A stretch of DNA of 64,000 nt from Stentor coeruleus (taxonomy: Eukaryota > Ciliophora > Heterotrichea > Heterotrichida > Stentoridae): positions 1-64,000 of the forward strand of contig MPUH01000086.1 of NCBI GenBank assembly GCA_001970955.1, given 5' to 3'. Under the pieces are notes generated by a model. It saw only the letters and a program-made list of their open reading frames with translations. It was not told the origin of the DNA and searched no databases. Within the stretch, counting starts at the first letter, position 1. Each line of letters starts with the position of its first letter. Positions 40,592 through 51,298 of this stretch are shown piece by piece. Made by a program: the position numbers and the translations under genes.

Positions 40592-42197
40592 TGGGTTTTT
40601 AATATCTTTAGCGTTTTGGAAGGTTTGTTGGTCAGATTCGCACTAGATAATTTATACTTTTTTTATTGATGTTCTGAATGTGGTGAGTTGCTTTTTTGGG
40701 GAGGTGCAGTTTTTTTTGAGGTTTTGGTCAATTTTAAGTCTTATAGACATATTTAAATCTTTTATTGTTTTACTTAAAAATCATAATTCCTAACTAATAC
40801 TATTAATTTAAAAATTATGCTGGGATGATTTAATAGAGATATGCTTTAGTAAGATTTTAAAGGAAATTATTGTGTGGGTAGGCTATGGGTATGAAGGAAG
40901 ATGTTGGATTTTTTAAATATTAGGTTTTTATATATGATATTATGAAGTTTGATAGTTTTTGATATGGATACTTAGGGTGTTTTGGTTAATATAGATTTAT
41001 GAGGAAATCAAATATTATTAATGGATTTAAAAGAAAAGTTTATATTTTTTTGTAAATACTTTGAAGTATATAGTAGAAATTATATATGTATGAATAATTT
41101 AGCTTTTAAGAATTTAGTACAAAAAATCGTTTTAAAAAAAAAACTGAAGAGAGAAGATATTAAATAATATAATAAGGGTCAGATAGCATAACTATATGTT
41201 TTATTAAGTATTGAATAATGAAGATATAGGATTATTTTATAAGACAATTATAAGGGTAAAATGACTGGTAGTTTTTATGTAATTCTGTTTGTAATTTCCA
41301 CACTTTGTATAAACTTATCATAAACTTAATGTTTTTTACCTTGAAATCAATAATTTTTTTAAAGGTCTTCAAACAAGTCTTGATTTTTCTTTTTTGTACC
41401 TTCTTTTTTCAGGACGTAATCAAAAATTCTTTATATCAACTAGAATATTAAAATACATAAAAAAATTAAAGCACTTTCTCTGATTCAAAATCCAATTATC
41501 AAAAAAAGCATCACAAAAAGCTTAAATTTTAGCTTGTTTATCAATACTTAAAAACTTAATTTGAACTGGATTCTAATATTTATTTTTTACAACTAAAATC
41601 TACATATATAATTCCTTTATTTAAAAGACTTTTTCATGCACTTTAAAATATGTCCTTGATAGTTTCATAATCTAAGTTCTATAATGGTTGATTTTTTTAC
41701 ATATTTTATAACAAATAAACTTTGAGTTCCAGTAAAAATACCTTTTTTGGCTTAAATTAATCATGCTTTTTGATGTTTTTATGTATGAACTTTGATTAAA
41801 AATATTAAAACATTATATTGTGTTTACAAAACTAATAAAGAAACACTATTTTAGGCAAAAGTTTTTAGAAAAAGGTTGTGCAGAATAATAAATGCATTTT
41901 AATCCAAGACAATTGATTTATTAATAGATTAAAAACTCTTTGAAATGATTCTTTTTTCCGAAACTCCCAATTTTTTTTAAAGTGTTGCAAAATTGAATAA
42001 AAGGATATAAGAAATAATCATATCGAACCTGAAAAATTCATCGAAAATACATTAATTTCATAAAAATTGTGAAGAATTTAATAGAGACATTCAGATATTA
42101 ACTTCAAGTGTAATTTAAAACTGACAAAATAGCCAAAGTACTACTTAAAAATTATCAAATTTTAAATAATGGTTTATGGTTTTATAATAATAGTGAA
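40592..42197. other. Large spacer
   Basis: 1.6 kb with no supportable gene. G-rich up to about 41300 (5' side of the minus gene), then A+T rich and C-leaning. A few short minus-strand stretches near 41400-41850 look faintly coding but are too broken to call. Confidence 0.4.
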
Positions 42198-42392
42198 ATG
42201 GGATGCGGAATAAGTACAAGAAAACCAACAGTAAAAACTCAAAGCTCTTTATATTATTCAGGTTTGAAAAGAGTAGACTTAGAGTCAAAAGTAAGAATTC
42301 CTAAATGCAAAAAAACATTTTTAACCAAAAGCAAATTGACAACAATTTTAGAAGTAAGATCATATCAAGAAGTATCTAATAACCTAGATTGA
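42198..42392 (+). CDS. Small acylated protein, 64 aa
   Basis: Starts MGCGISTRKPTVKTQSS: Gly2 is a strong N-myristoylation site and Cys3 a palmitoylation site, the dual signal of many small ciliate membrane-anchored proteins. The rest is basic and polar with no known domain. Near the end GTATCTAATAACCTAG is a possible 16-nt intron; if used, the end becomes QEIDSNIIGII and the stop moves to about 42416. C-rich upstream sequence is weak here, so confidence is moderate. Confidence 0.55.
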   Translation: MGCGISTRKPTVKTQSSLYYSGLKRVDLESKVRIPKCKKTFLTKSKLTTILEVRSYQEVSNNLD

Positions 42393-43754
42393 TTCCAATA
42401 TCATTGGAATCATTTAAATAAGTGCAATTGCATAGCATTAAGTAAAAGAGGATAATAGACTATCTTAAATCATTATCTTTGTATTTTTATATAAATGGTA
42501 ATATACCTATAATTTCTTTTAAAACTTAGATGGTTAAATAAGAGAAAGTATTACGAACTATCATTCTTATGATAAATTAATTAGTTTGCAAGATAGAATT
42601 TATTATTTGTTATATAAAATATGTAAAAAGTTTTAGAAAATTGAGTTGTTGTTGTGGAATTAACCTTTGATCAAGCTTTTGCATGGGGGGAGGATTGCTT
42701 ATAAGAAGTTTTTTCGATGTTATACACTTGCTTTAAAATGATAGTTTTTTTATAGTAAATTACTTACAGTAAACGAATTCACTTGCATTTTTCAAATAAA
42801 ATTTATTACCAGAGGGTTTTTACTAGCAAAAATGTAATAAAATCATATTTTCAGTAGCATATTGGCTGAGTTTAATACCTTAGGCAATATTAAGTATGAG
42901 AACAAAAGAAAAGCATTGCATTTTTTACAATATTTTTAGTAATAATTAATTAAGTCAATTTTCGTAATACAGTTATATATACTTAATCCAATAATTAAAA
43001 TCATAATTTTTGTTAGAATAATTGATATTAAGATTAAGGTTTTAGGATAATTTTGCTATATGATTTAATAAAACTCATGCTTTGGTGTATTTTCAATAGC
43101 ATTTTTTATCTTGAAAACATTTTTTATATTTGTTTAATTACTATAGAAACTTTGCAGATTAAATGCTGCATATTGCAAAAATATAGCAATTTGATTAAAA
43201 TAATATATGGTTTTCATATGATGTATATATAATATTCTAATTAAAAGATATTTAATTGTATTATCAAAGATTTATGTAGCTATTGAGTGTTTTTAAGAAA
43301 CTACAAGTTTTTTACTTAATCAAAAGTTTTATGATTTGAATAGTATTTAAAAATCATAAGAAAAATATATGAGAAAGGGCAATATTAGATAAGGGGGATT
43401 GTATTAGAGTTTTCATATATACATTTTTATGAGATTACAAGAAAGAGTTATAGGTTATCCTCCTATATTTATACCCTAAATAATTATATTATAGTCACTA
43501 TAAAAAAAATTTTCTTCTTCCTAACATCCAACTAAAAAATATCACAATAAATATTCCACTTAAAATCAACATTTTAACACCCAATCCTCACATCGTCTGA
43601 AATCTCTTAAAATCAAAAAAATCTCACAAAACAAATATTATCCCAAAACCTTTAAACATCCATATTATTATATAAAAAAAAAGTCCACAAGACCCAATTT
43701 CTTCACCTTATATTCCTCCTAAATCCTCTAAGCCTTTGAGCTAATTAAAGAATA
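42393..43754. other. Large spacer
   Basis: 1.36 kb, very A+T rich, no supportable gene. From about 43500 the sequence is C-rich and G-poor, the usual 3' flank of a minus-strand gene. Confidence 0.4.
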
Positions 43755-44300
43755 TTAAACATTATTCTTACTAGATTTCTTTGATAGGATTTTGTTTGAA
43801 GTGTCCAATACAATTTTTTGTGCCTGAAAAATACAACTAGGACAATACCACCTTTCTGTACTTACCTTTTGTCTTTCAACCTCATCAGGCTTCATTTTCA
43901 AGCACTCTGGATGATACCAACCTTCACAGAAACCTTCACATTTAAACATTAGCTCTCCTGGTGAGTATGGTCTTCTGCAATCACAGTATAAATTTTCTTC
44001 GCTTTGATCCTTCTCAATAAGAAAGTCTTCACATAATACTTTTTTAACAGGAGTTTGGGTCAACCAGTTTAGTTTTTTCCTGTTGGAAGCTTCAAGAAAA
44101 GCTTTTATTGTTCGAGGTGTATGAGAATGGTCACAAGCTAAGAGCTTTATAATTTCTGGAGACTCTTTAAGATCAGTCATTGTGTTGTTTCTTGGGACTT
44201 TGTAGTTTTTCAGCACACGATAGCTTGACTTATGATTTTTGTAAAGCTTGACTTTCGGTCTTTTATTTGGCCTTGTGTTACGACTCTCTACATTATGCAT
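43755..44300 (-). CDS. PHD-finger protein, 181 aa
   Basis: A basic N-terminal half (RPNKRPKVKLYKNHKSS) precedes one C4HC3 PHD zinc finger at about residues 103-157: YCDCRRPYSPGELMFKCEG, CEGWYHPECLKMKP and RWYCPSCI. The order and spacing of Cys and the single His are complete. PHD fingers of this kind read the histone H3 tail, often K4 methylation. WDR82 of the H3K4 methyltransferase complex lies in the same window, but that is no evidence of partnership. It shares a 70-bp divergent promoter with the coiled-coil gene at 44371. Confidence 0.88.
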   Translation of the reverse strand: MHNVESRNTRPNKRPKVKLYKNHKSSYRVLKNYKVPRNNTMTDLKESPEIIKLLACDHSHTPRTIKAFLEASNRKKLNWLTQTPVKKVLCEDFLIEKDQSEENLYCDCRRPYSPGELMFKCEGFCEGWYHPECLKMKPDEVERQKVSTERWYCPSCIFQAQKIVLDTSNKILSKKSSKNNV

Positions 44301-44370
44301 AATAAGATTACACTACTTATTTCTTTTATGTATTTAGAAGATGGTGTATGAAAAATGCTTAATAATTTGA

Positions 44371-46173
44371 ATGATAAGAAAATTTGATGACTCTGAAGAC
44401 AACCCTGATTTATCAAGTATTATAGCTGAGCCTGTAGAATATAAATCTAATAACCTTGCTGTGCATAAAATCCAGGATTCATTTGAGTCATCGTTCTTGG
44501 TTAGAAATGGATCGGAGTCATCGTTTATTTCACAAATTTCAAATGATGATCCTTATGGAATGAATGCTAAGCCTTATGCTTTGCAGGTATTAAAACCTTA
44601 TAAAAAATCACATCCATTGAGACAAGAGTTTCCTCAAGGTCGACCCGCTTCAATTTTAAAAACTACTTTTTTATCGGAAGACACTGTGAACTATAATTTT
44701 CCCAAACGTGTAGAAGATCCATTAATATCCGAAAGAAAAAAAACTAAATCCTTCATCGACAATTCCAGTTTCACAAGTCACACAATTCTTAAATCTGACA
44801 AAAACCCAAAATTCGCAGATGAAAACAGCATGTTCATAATCCCCAAAGACCCAAGTTCTACCAAAATCGAAGATATCCAAAACCAGCTCCTCAAAAAAGA
44901 TGCCCTAATAGAAACTTTACGTATGAGAATAGCTAAAATGGTCCAAGAACTAGAAGAAACCCATCGCCGGATCTCCAACATAAAAAAATCAGAAAATGAC
45001 GACCTAATAAAAAAAGTCCATATCTTATCCTCCAAATGTGAAGAATACGAAAAAAGAACTCAAGAACTTATTACCAGAGAAGAAGATTTATGTCTAATAA
45101 TTTCAAAAAAAGAACAAGAGTTAAATTATATAGAAAAAAATAAACAAGTATCTAAATACGACTATGATAAAAAATGCGAAATCATTCACAAACTTGAAAA
45201 TGAATTACAAAAGTCAGAAGATACAAGAAAACATATGGAGAAATATAATGAAAACTTTCAAATCAAACTTGATAATATAAATAAAGCATTGGAAATATCA
45301 AACAATCATAAAAACCATTTGGAACAAGAAGTTATAAGATTGGAGATTATTAAAAGGACACAAGAAAATGAGATGAAAGTGATTATTGACGAAAACCAAA
45401 AAAGTGTTGGAGGATTAACGAAAAGGCTTGAAGAAGCTTTAGAAGAGTCGAAAAAGTATCAAAGACTTCATCAAGAAGTTGTTATTAAATACGAAAACTT
45501 AACAAGAGACCATGAAACTTTGTCAATGAAATTAGAAAGTTTTGAAGAAAAGCTTAACCAACTTGATAAAATTGGCACTTTAGCTGAAAAAGAACATCAT
45601 TTAAGGTCGCAGTCTTCAAAAATTCGTACAGAAAAACCCCCAAGTCCTCATACAAGCGATCTAGAACGACAATTTACATTCCAAAATGTTAAAGAACGCG
45701 CAAGTGATATATCATTCAATACAGCCCATAAAAAAACAAATTCATCCCCATGTTCACTTAGAAATCTTATAAGAGAAATTATGGAATTATTAGGAGTAAC
45801 TAATTGTTTTGAAATAATCCCTGAAATAAAAAAAACTATATCAAATAAAAAAGAAAAAAAACTTGTAAGAAAATTATCAAGTTTAGTTAGAGAATGCTTT
45901 GCTCAAGATAGAAATAAAGATGTGACTCCAGCACAGATATGGAGATTGATTAAGAAAATATTTGAAGATTATGCTAGTTTAAAGAAAACTGGGAATTCTG
46001 ATATGAATTTGATTAGACAGTATTTGGGGGATACTAATGTTGTAGAAAGAGTTGCGAGTTTGTGTCAGGAGAATAAGTTTTTGCAGACGTTTATTGGGAA
46101 GATTAGGTATAAGATGAGACTTCAGCCAACAGCACCGATTAATGAGATTGAGGCAGCTTTGGGGATATATTAG
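44371..46173 (+). CDS. Coiled-coil protein with conserved-looking tail, 600 aa
   Basis: A Ser-rich N-terminus (about 170 residues), then an unbroken coiled coil from roughly 178 to 410 (IEDIQNQLLKKDALIETLRM onward), then a polar linker. A compact helical tail of about 130 residues ends it: LRNLIREIMELLGVTNCFEI, then LIRQYLGDTNVVERVASL, FLQTFIGKIRYKMRLQPTAP and INEIEAALGIY. The tail looks like a dimer or docking module. I do not recognise it; the layout recalls centrosomal and basal-body scaffold proteins. The 3' third is clearly G-rich, the 5' part C-rich. Confidence 0.85.
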   Translation: MIRKFDDSEDNPDLSSIIAEPVEYKSNNLAVHKIQDSFESSFLVRNGSESSFISQISNDDPYGMNAKPYALQVLKPYKKSHPLRQEFPQGRPASILKTTFLSEDTVNYNFPKRVEDPLISERKKTKSFIDNSSFTSHTILKSDKNPKFADENSMFIIPKDPSSTKIEDIQNQLLKKDALIETLRMRIAKMVQELEETHRRISNIKKSENDDLIKKVHILSSKCEEYEKRTQELITREEDLCLIISKKEQELNYIEKNKQVSKYDYDKKCEIIHKLENELQKSEDTRKHMEKYNENFQIKLDNINKALEISNNHKNHLEQEVIRLEIIKRTQENEMKVIIDENQKSVGGLTKRLEEALEESKKYQRLHQEVVIKYENLTRDHETLSMKLESFEEKLNQLDKIGTLAEKEHHLRSQSSKIRTEKPPSPHTSDLERQFTFQNVKERASDISFNTAHKKTNSSPCSLRNLIREIMELLGVTNCFEIIPEIKKTISNKKEKKLVRKLSSLVRECFAQDRNKDVTPAQIWRLIKKIFEDYASLKKTGNSDMNLIRQYLGDTNVVERVASLCQENKFLQTFIGKIRYKMRLQPTAPINEIEAALGIY

Positions 46174-46516
46174 ATAATTAGATAATTTTTTTGTTTTAGA
46201 GTAGGGTTGGGTGTGAATGTTGAGGTTTTTTGTGAGTTTTTAAGTTTAATATCCTTTTTTTTTAAGAGTTTTATATAGGTTTTAATTGTGATTTAATAAT
46301 AGATCAGATAATATTTCTAGTTTTATCTATATATTATATATTAACTCATATCATACTAGAAACTAGTATTCCTATCATATATAATCTATAATCATAACTT
46401 AAAATACTATAAAACTACATAAAAAAATCATATCTTCACCAAAAAAAAAACCCTATTCCTTCTAAACCCTCCAAATTAAACTCCTCACAAAATACCTTAT
46501 TCTTAAAAGATTACTA
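46174..46516. other. Convergent spacer
   Basis: G/T-rich then strongly C-rich, matching the ends of a plus and a minus gene. No gene seen. Confidence 0.5.
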
Positions 46517-46966
46517 TTAAAAGTCCTCATCATCCCAACTAGCATCCAAATTAGCTTCAAAATGTTTCTCAACATCATATTGAAACCCAGGGTCTCCTGG
46601 TTTCTTAAAATTCTTCTTATACATCTCATCCATTTTCTTCTTATACTTCTCAACTTCCTGTGGACTAAGTTTATTCAAATCCATCTCCGACAAGTCTTCC
46701 ATCAAACTATCCTGTACTTTCCTAATAAGCCCAAGTATCTGATCATCAGAAACCTTAGAAGTGTTTAAATAAAGTGCATGCCTTCTTTTAATCTGATCTA
46801 GAAACTGATAAGGGTCTGAGTTTTTATTTAAATCCCTAAGTTTCATCCTATGATGATACAATTTTCCTGTAGATGGGACTAAATATTCTAAAACAATCAT
46901 AGGTGGGTTAAATTTAACTCCAAATCGCTTAGGCTGATAATCGGGAAAAGAGTTCTCAAGTGACAT
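46517..46966 (-). CDS. CEP19: CEP19 homologue
   Basis: 149 residues matching centrosomal protein CEP19. The N-terminal RFGVKFNPPMIVLEYLVP parallels human CGIRFQPPAIILIYE. The C-terminal half DLNKLSPQEVEKYKKKMDEM and GDPGFQYDVEKHFEAN parallels human [20 protein letters not shown] and DPNFVYDIEVEF. In animals CEP19 sits at the mother centriole, binds FGFR1OP and CEP350, and recruits RABL2 to start intraflagellar transport. A ciliated cell with thousands of basal bodies is expected to need it. Its start is 28 bp downstream of the VPS28 stop. Confidence 0.92.
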   Translation of the reverse strand: MSLENSFPDYQPKRFGVKFNPPMIVLEYLVPSTGKLYHHRMKLRDLNKNSDPYQFLDQIKRRHALYLNTSKVSDDQILGLIRKVQDSLMEDLSEMDLNKLSPQEVEKYKKKMDEMYKKNFKKPGDPGFQYDVEKHFEANLDASWDDEDF

Positions 46967-46994
46967 TTTTTAAACTATAAAACTAAACTTTCTA

Positions 46995-47603
46995 TTAAGC
47001 TCCCATACATTCTTTAAACCCACGATATGCTTGATCTATATCAAAATCTAATTGTTGAGCTTGTTCAGAGTTTAATTCTTCATAAGCATTCATTTTAGAT
47101 AATGTTATAAGCCAATCTTGCATTTTAGCCCCACCTATATAACTTGATGGTACTCCAACAACTTTACCTAGACTTGATACAACATCTTGAAGGATTGGGA
47201 TAAGTTTATCTACACTTCTAAGTTCAAGTTGAAGGGCATTATTTGCTGTTATAAAACTTTGGGTTACAGCAATGATATTAGATGTTCGTGGACGATCAGA
47301 TTCTGTACTATGGGTATCTAATGCTGTTATACCTAATTGGAGACGTTTACATGAAAGTTTACATGATGTTGATAGACCATATTTAGACATAAAAGTTTCG
47401 AGACCGTTGAATGAACCACCAAGACCGTCTATCAGGATTTTGTATTGGTTTATGAGTTTACGGCAAAGGGTGTCGTAGTCGCTTTCAGAAATTTTATCGT
47501 TTAGGTGAGCTTTTTCAAGGACTTCGACTGTTCGGATTATAGAGTAGATTATAGCTTCATTTTCGAAGAACTCCTTTTCATCTTGGGTAAACTCAATTTC
47601 CAT
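46995..47603 (-). CDS. VPS28: ESCRT-I subunit VPS28
   Basis: 202 residues. The N-terminal core-binding part (IIYSIIRTVEVLEKAHLND, then LCRKLINQYKILIDGL) and the C-terminal four-helix domain (LQLELRSVDKLIPILQDVV, MQDWLITLSKMNAYEELNSE, DFDIDQAYRGF) align with human VPS28 (LRLEIRAMDEIQPDL, QWLQTLSGMSASDELDD, FDLESAYNAF). It works in ESCRT-I at endosomes, linking ubiquitinated-cargo capture to ESCRT-II/III during multivesicular-body formation. A GTAAAGTTGTTGGAG stretch is not an intron, since removing it would shorten a region that otherwise matches human length exactly. Confidence 0.92.
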   Translation of the reverse strand: MEIEFTQDEKEFFENEAIIYSIIRTVEVLEKAHLNDKISESDYDTLCRKLINQYKILIDGLGGSFNGLETFMSKYGLSTSCKLSCKRLQLGITALDTHSTESDRPRTSNIIAVTQSFITANNALQLELRSVDKLIPILQDVVSSLGKVVGVPSSYIGGAKMQDWLITLSKMNAYEELNSEQAQQLDFDIDQAYRGFKECMGA

Positions 47604-48469
47604 TTATTACTACAGAAATGAAGATTAAGTTTGGTATGTTAGGAGTTGTTATTAGAGATAAGGATTTGTAGTGGAAAGTATATTTTTTCATGTGATTGGA
47701 ATGGGGTTTTTTTGTTTCCTACTATATTTTTTATGTTGTTGCTTTTGATTTATAAATTTAAATTTTTGTGGGAAGTGTGCTTTGCCTGGTATTGGTCTAA
47801 GTGTATTAAGCAAAGTTAATTATTTCATGAGATCAAGGGAAATTTGTGAAAAATTATTAGGATTTGTGTTTAGTATGTAAATAAGATGTTTAGGGTACAA
47901 GATTTTGTTATACGAAATTTATGATTGTGCATTGATAAAGATATGTATTGAATTATTTTTTTATGATTAAAGTATGCATAGTTATTATAAAATTAGCTCA
48001 TAATGTGATTGATATATACAATAAATAATTACAATACATTTTTCATTTTAACCTAAGGCTAAATATTTACTATAGTATAACTTTATAGCCAAACTAAAAT
48101 AAAATAAAAAGACTAATAAAAAACCTAAGTTTTTATAGTAAACTAGTATAAAAATTTTTCTTTGTTAGTAATACCACAAATTTACTTTCTCTAAACTTCT
48201 TACCAGTTCATTTCTAAAGGCAGACTCTTCCTTATTTAAAATTTTAAAAATTCTTCTCAAAGATTATTTCACTTTTTTAAAAAAAACTAATAAGATGAAT
48301 CCAAATAGCCATAAAACATCAATAAAATTACAATAAAATCATAATAATCCTTAAAAATCACTATAAACAACTAAATCTTATCTTAAACTACCAAAATAAT
48401 TCCTAAATCTCACAATTACTACTTCACCCAAAAAACTTCTACCTTAATATAAATACTAATAACTTATAT
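47604..48469. other. Spacer
   Basis: G-rich on the left (5' of VPS28), C-rich on the right (3' of the phosphatase). No gene seen. Confidence 0.5.
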
Positions 48470-49345
48470 TTAATAATAAGAAGATCTACGTCCCAGTTTC
48501 AAATTAAACTCAGTATTGTTTTTTTCAAACTCTTCAAGTTCTTTAATAAACCCAGCATTAGGACCAATAATTTCCCTTTGTTTTTGAATAAACGCAAAAG
48601 CCTCATTCAAACTAAACCCAACTGCTCTCATCATATACATAATAACAATTGTAGCTGACCTAGAAACCCCTTTAGCACAATGGACTAAAACAACAGTTTT
48701 TTTCCCTTGTATATTACTTTCTAAGGCATTATCAATAAAATCATAAGCTTTTTGAAAGTAAACTGAAATTTTCTCACTTTCATTATCATCAACATGAACT
48801 CTACAATATTTTAATCCTGGAAAAGGATTTGCCGCACCAATTGTCACATTAAGGACATGGGTTATACCTAGAATTTCAATAATATCACGATTATGAGCAT
48901 GTTGTTGGCTTCCAAGATATAAGAATCCTGGAATGATTTCGTTTGGCAAGTCTTTTTTTTGGATTCTGTAATCTGATAAGAAGCTGTATCTTCTGAAAAA
49001 ATCATTAGCTAAAGGTAAAAGGTTGATTTCTTTGCATTTTAGATCAGTTAGGAGGTCCATAAGGGAATAAGCTAAAGTTTCATATTCTTCGGTAAAGCTT
49101 ATGATGATACAGTATCTACGAAGACGAGAAAGTTCTTTTTCTTTGGTTAAAAGTTTGAGATTTATGTTTAATGAGGAGTTTGGGTCTTGGCAAATATGAA
49201 GGCTTATAGGCAAGTGGAAGTTCTCATATGATATACTATCTCGTAAATCAATAAATTTTAACCTGTCTTTGTATCGCTGTAATAGGTTATAAATATATTG
49301 AAAATTTAAAGTTGTGGGGTCTTGAAGATTAAGCAATGGATTCAT
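48470..49345 (-). CDS. Rhodanese plus dual-specificity phosphatase
   Basis: 291 residues from the ATG at 49343-49345; the frame extends seven codons upstream only through a TTG. N-terminal rhodanese-like domain: LKFIDLRDSISYENFHLPIS is the DxRxxxEYxxxHI block, but the usual catalytic Cys loop reads IIISFTEE, so it is inactive as a sulfurtransferase. C-terminal DSP: PGFLYLGSQQHAHN, LGITHVLNVTIGAANPFPGL and HCAKGVSRSATIVIMYMM, with nucleophile Cys about residue 223 and the HCx5RS signature intact. This two-domain plan is that of MAP-kinase phosphatases, where the rhodanese domain docks the kinase. Confidence 0.9.
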   Translation of the reverse strand: MNPLLNLQDPTTLNFQYIYNLLQRYKDRLKFIDLRDSISYENFHLPISLHICQDPNSSLNINLKLLTKEKELSRLRRYCIIISFTEEYETLAYSLMDLLTDLKCKEINLLPLANDFFRRYSFLSDYRIQKKDLPNEIIPGFLYLGSQQHAHNRDIIEILGITHVLNVTIGAANPFPGLKYCRVHVDDNESEKISVYFQKAYDFIDNALESNIQGKKTVVLVHCAKGVSRSATIVIMYMMRAVGFSLNEAFAFIQKQREIIGPNAGFIKELEEFEKNNTEFNLKLGRRSSYY

Positions 49346-49730
49346 TTTTATTATGGCATACAACAATATTACTTACAAGTACAACGTAATTTGCGGGTTG
49401 TAAATTATAATTAAACTATGTTTCAAAAAATTATAACATATCTCTGAATATGGAGAAAGACATATCTGAAAAATATAAACGCTTTACTTTTTTAAGTTTA
49501 TCAAGCCTAACTTCTTATAATATTATATAAATATACTTCTAGTTATCTTGCATATATTCTTATAAAATCATAATCATAGCATCATAACATAAAATATATT
49601 ATCTTTTACACATTTACAACTTAAAATAATCAAAGATTTTTATTAAAAAAGTACTCTTAGACTATGTGTATATTAAATTTAAGACTTATAATTTACAAAC
49701 TATAAAAAAAATTTAATCAACTCAGATATG
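49346..49730. other. Spacer
   Basis: Between two minus-strand genes; A+T rich, no gene seen. Confidence 0.5.
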
Positions 49731-50864
49731 TTATTTAGCTAGTCTTATATGTAAATTACCGACTATATTTTTCATATCAGCCCCTCTCATAAACCGCCAA
49801 TTAACTTTCAAACGTAAATCCACTCCATCTCTCCCAACACCTATAACTAATGAATTCTTATCTCTTTCATATCCATCATTACCTCCTTCATGCGTACATA
49901 TATCCATAACATTATCATATGCATTTAAATGAACTTCTTCACTAGGTGTACGGATTCCTTCAAATTTGACATATGCAAGATTAGGTGTTGGATTTATAAG
50001 AACAAGTATAAGTTCTGAGGTCCTGATTTCCCGAATCATGATCTTTGGGAATATATTAACCAACAAATTTTCCATTTTGAAAAAATTTGATGATGTAGGA
50101 TTAGTTTCTGGCTTAAGTACATACTTATTGCAAGTTTTACACCTTTTACAACGTTTAGTAAGCAATTGTACAGGTTGAAGTAAGCATTTACTAATTTCCC
50201 TAGGTTGGGTGCTTATATTTAAAAGCCTCTGAGGAATCGACGATATTTCACAATAAACCAAATTTTCTTCCAACAACTGATCCAAACTCAAACTTTCATT
50301 CTTACTTTTAGTCATCTGTTGACTTATCTCTTTAGTCCTTTGACTCTTCTCTAAATCTTCTAATGTCCAAGATTCTTTAACCGTAGGATGTCTCATAGTA
50401 GTCCTCCTTCTAATCCTATAAGCTTCTTTATAAGTCTCTTGCAAAATCTTAAACTTATCATTCAATACCGTATCTTTCGAATACATTTCCTTATTACTAA
50501 CAAACAGTTCATTCAAAGAGTTACCTTTCAAATCAAAATGCATTGAATCCCAAAAGCAACTATAGCATCCAAAGTGATAAAACTTCTGTCCTCTATAGTT
50601 ATAATGTTGCAATTGTAGCGTTGAAAAGCATATTGGGCATTGAAAACATCTTGAGCATTTACTTTTAAAAGCATTCGCTTCAGTCGCAGGCATGTTTTCC
50701 ATACAAGTCCTACAGTAAAAAGAGTCGATTTCTTCATTGACACAATATGGACAGACTACTTTAGAGCACTGGTAACAATAATAAAGGTCTTCTATTCCCC
50801 ATTCCTTCCCACAAGCGCATTCTAAGTGCACATAAGGAGCATCCCAAGTAGTGGCTCTTATCAT
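49731..50864 (-). CDS. DCTN4: Dynactin subunit p62 (DCTN4)
   Basis: 377 residues. The N-terminal zinc region has paired cysteines: CACGKEW, YYCYQCSKVVCPYC, then the family hallmark EEIDSFYCRTCMENMPATEA, KCSRCFQCPIC and FGCYSCFW. A second zinc pair, KRCKRCKTCNKYVLKPE, precedes the beta-rich C-terminal domain (FFKMENLLVNIFPKIMI onward). p62 sits at the pointed end of the dynactin filament and helps tether cargo for dynein. The start is only 15 bp after the stop of eL33 on the same strand, among the shortest gaps here. Confidence 0.92.
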   Translation of the reverse strand: MIRATTWDAPYVHLECACGKEWGIEDLYYCYQCSKVVCPYCVNEEIDSFYCRTCMENMPATEANAFKSKCSRCFQCPICFSTLQLQHYNYRGQKFYHFGCYSCFWDSMHFDLKGNSLNELFVSNKEMYSKDTVLNDKFKILQETYKEAYRIRRRTTMRHPTVKESWTLEDLEKSQRTKEISQQMTKSKNESLSLDQLLEENLVYCEISSIPQRLLNISTQPREISKCLLQPVQLLTKRCKRCKTCNKYVLKPETNPTSSNFFKMENLLVNIFPKIMIREIRTSELILVLINPTPNLAYVKFEGIRTPSEEVHLNAYDNVMDICTHEGGNDGYERDKNSLVIGVGRDGVDLRLKVNWRFMRGADMKNIVGNLHIRLAK

Positions 50865-50879
50865 TTAGTATAGAAATAC

Positions 50880-51221
50880 TTAGTTACTAGGTCTAAAAGG
50901 ATAAAGCATAACTCTGACTAGTTTTCCTACTGCTTGTCCAGGTAAGTTATGATGGAATTTAGCACGAACTACGCCATTGTCTCCATGAACTGATATGATT
51001 TTCCCTTGGATGCTCCGGTGTTTAGTCAGACCTTTTTCTTTGTTCGCTGTTTTCCCTCTGTAAACGTAAGCCACGCGTTTCCCCAAGTACCATTTTGCGT
51101 CTGTTTTGGTTTTAACCCCTTCAACACGTAAAAGCCCTTGGTTAGTGTTTTGTAAAGATATCCCACGTCTATACCCTAGGAACACAGCTCTTGAATAAAG
51201 TCTGTCTGAAGTCTTCACCAT
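50880..51221 (-). CDS. RPL35A: Ribosomal protein eL33 (L35A)
   Basis: 113 residues, a full-length large-subunit ribosomal protein. Diagnostic blocks: RLYSRAVFLGYRRG, NQGLLRVEGVKT, WYLGKRVAYVYRGKT, HRSIQGKIISVHGDNGVVRA, KFHHNLPGQAVGKLVRV and MLYPFRPSN. Strongly expressed housekeeping gene; no intron. It lies 77 bp from the stop of the large coiled-coil gene upstream and 15 bp from the DCTN4 start downstream, all on the minus strand. Confidence 0.97.
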   Translation of the reverse strand: MVKTSDRLYSRAVFLGYRRGISLQNTNQGLLRVEGVKTKTDAKWYLGKRVAYVYRGKTANKEKGLTKHRSIQGKIISVHGDNGVVRAKFHHNLPGQAVGKLVRVMLYPFRPSN

Positions 51222-51298
51222 ATTTATAAGAGAATTGAGGATTTTTTGACAGGATTTTATATAGAAAACTTTTATGTAAAATCAGTTATTAGTATATA

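Noticed and set aside
41350-41900. Decayed minus-strand gene in the 40.6-42.2 kb spacer
   Set aside because: Only short, broken, low-information frames; no family block could be recognised.
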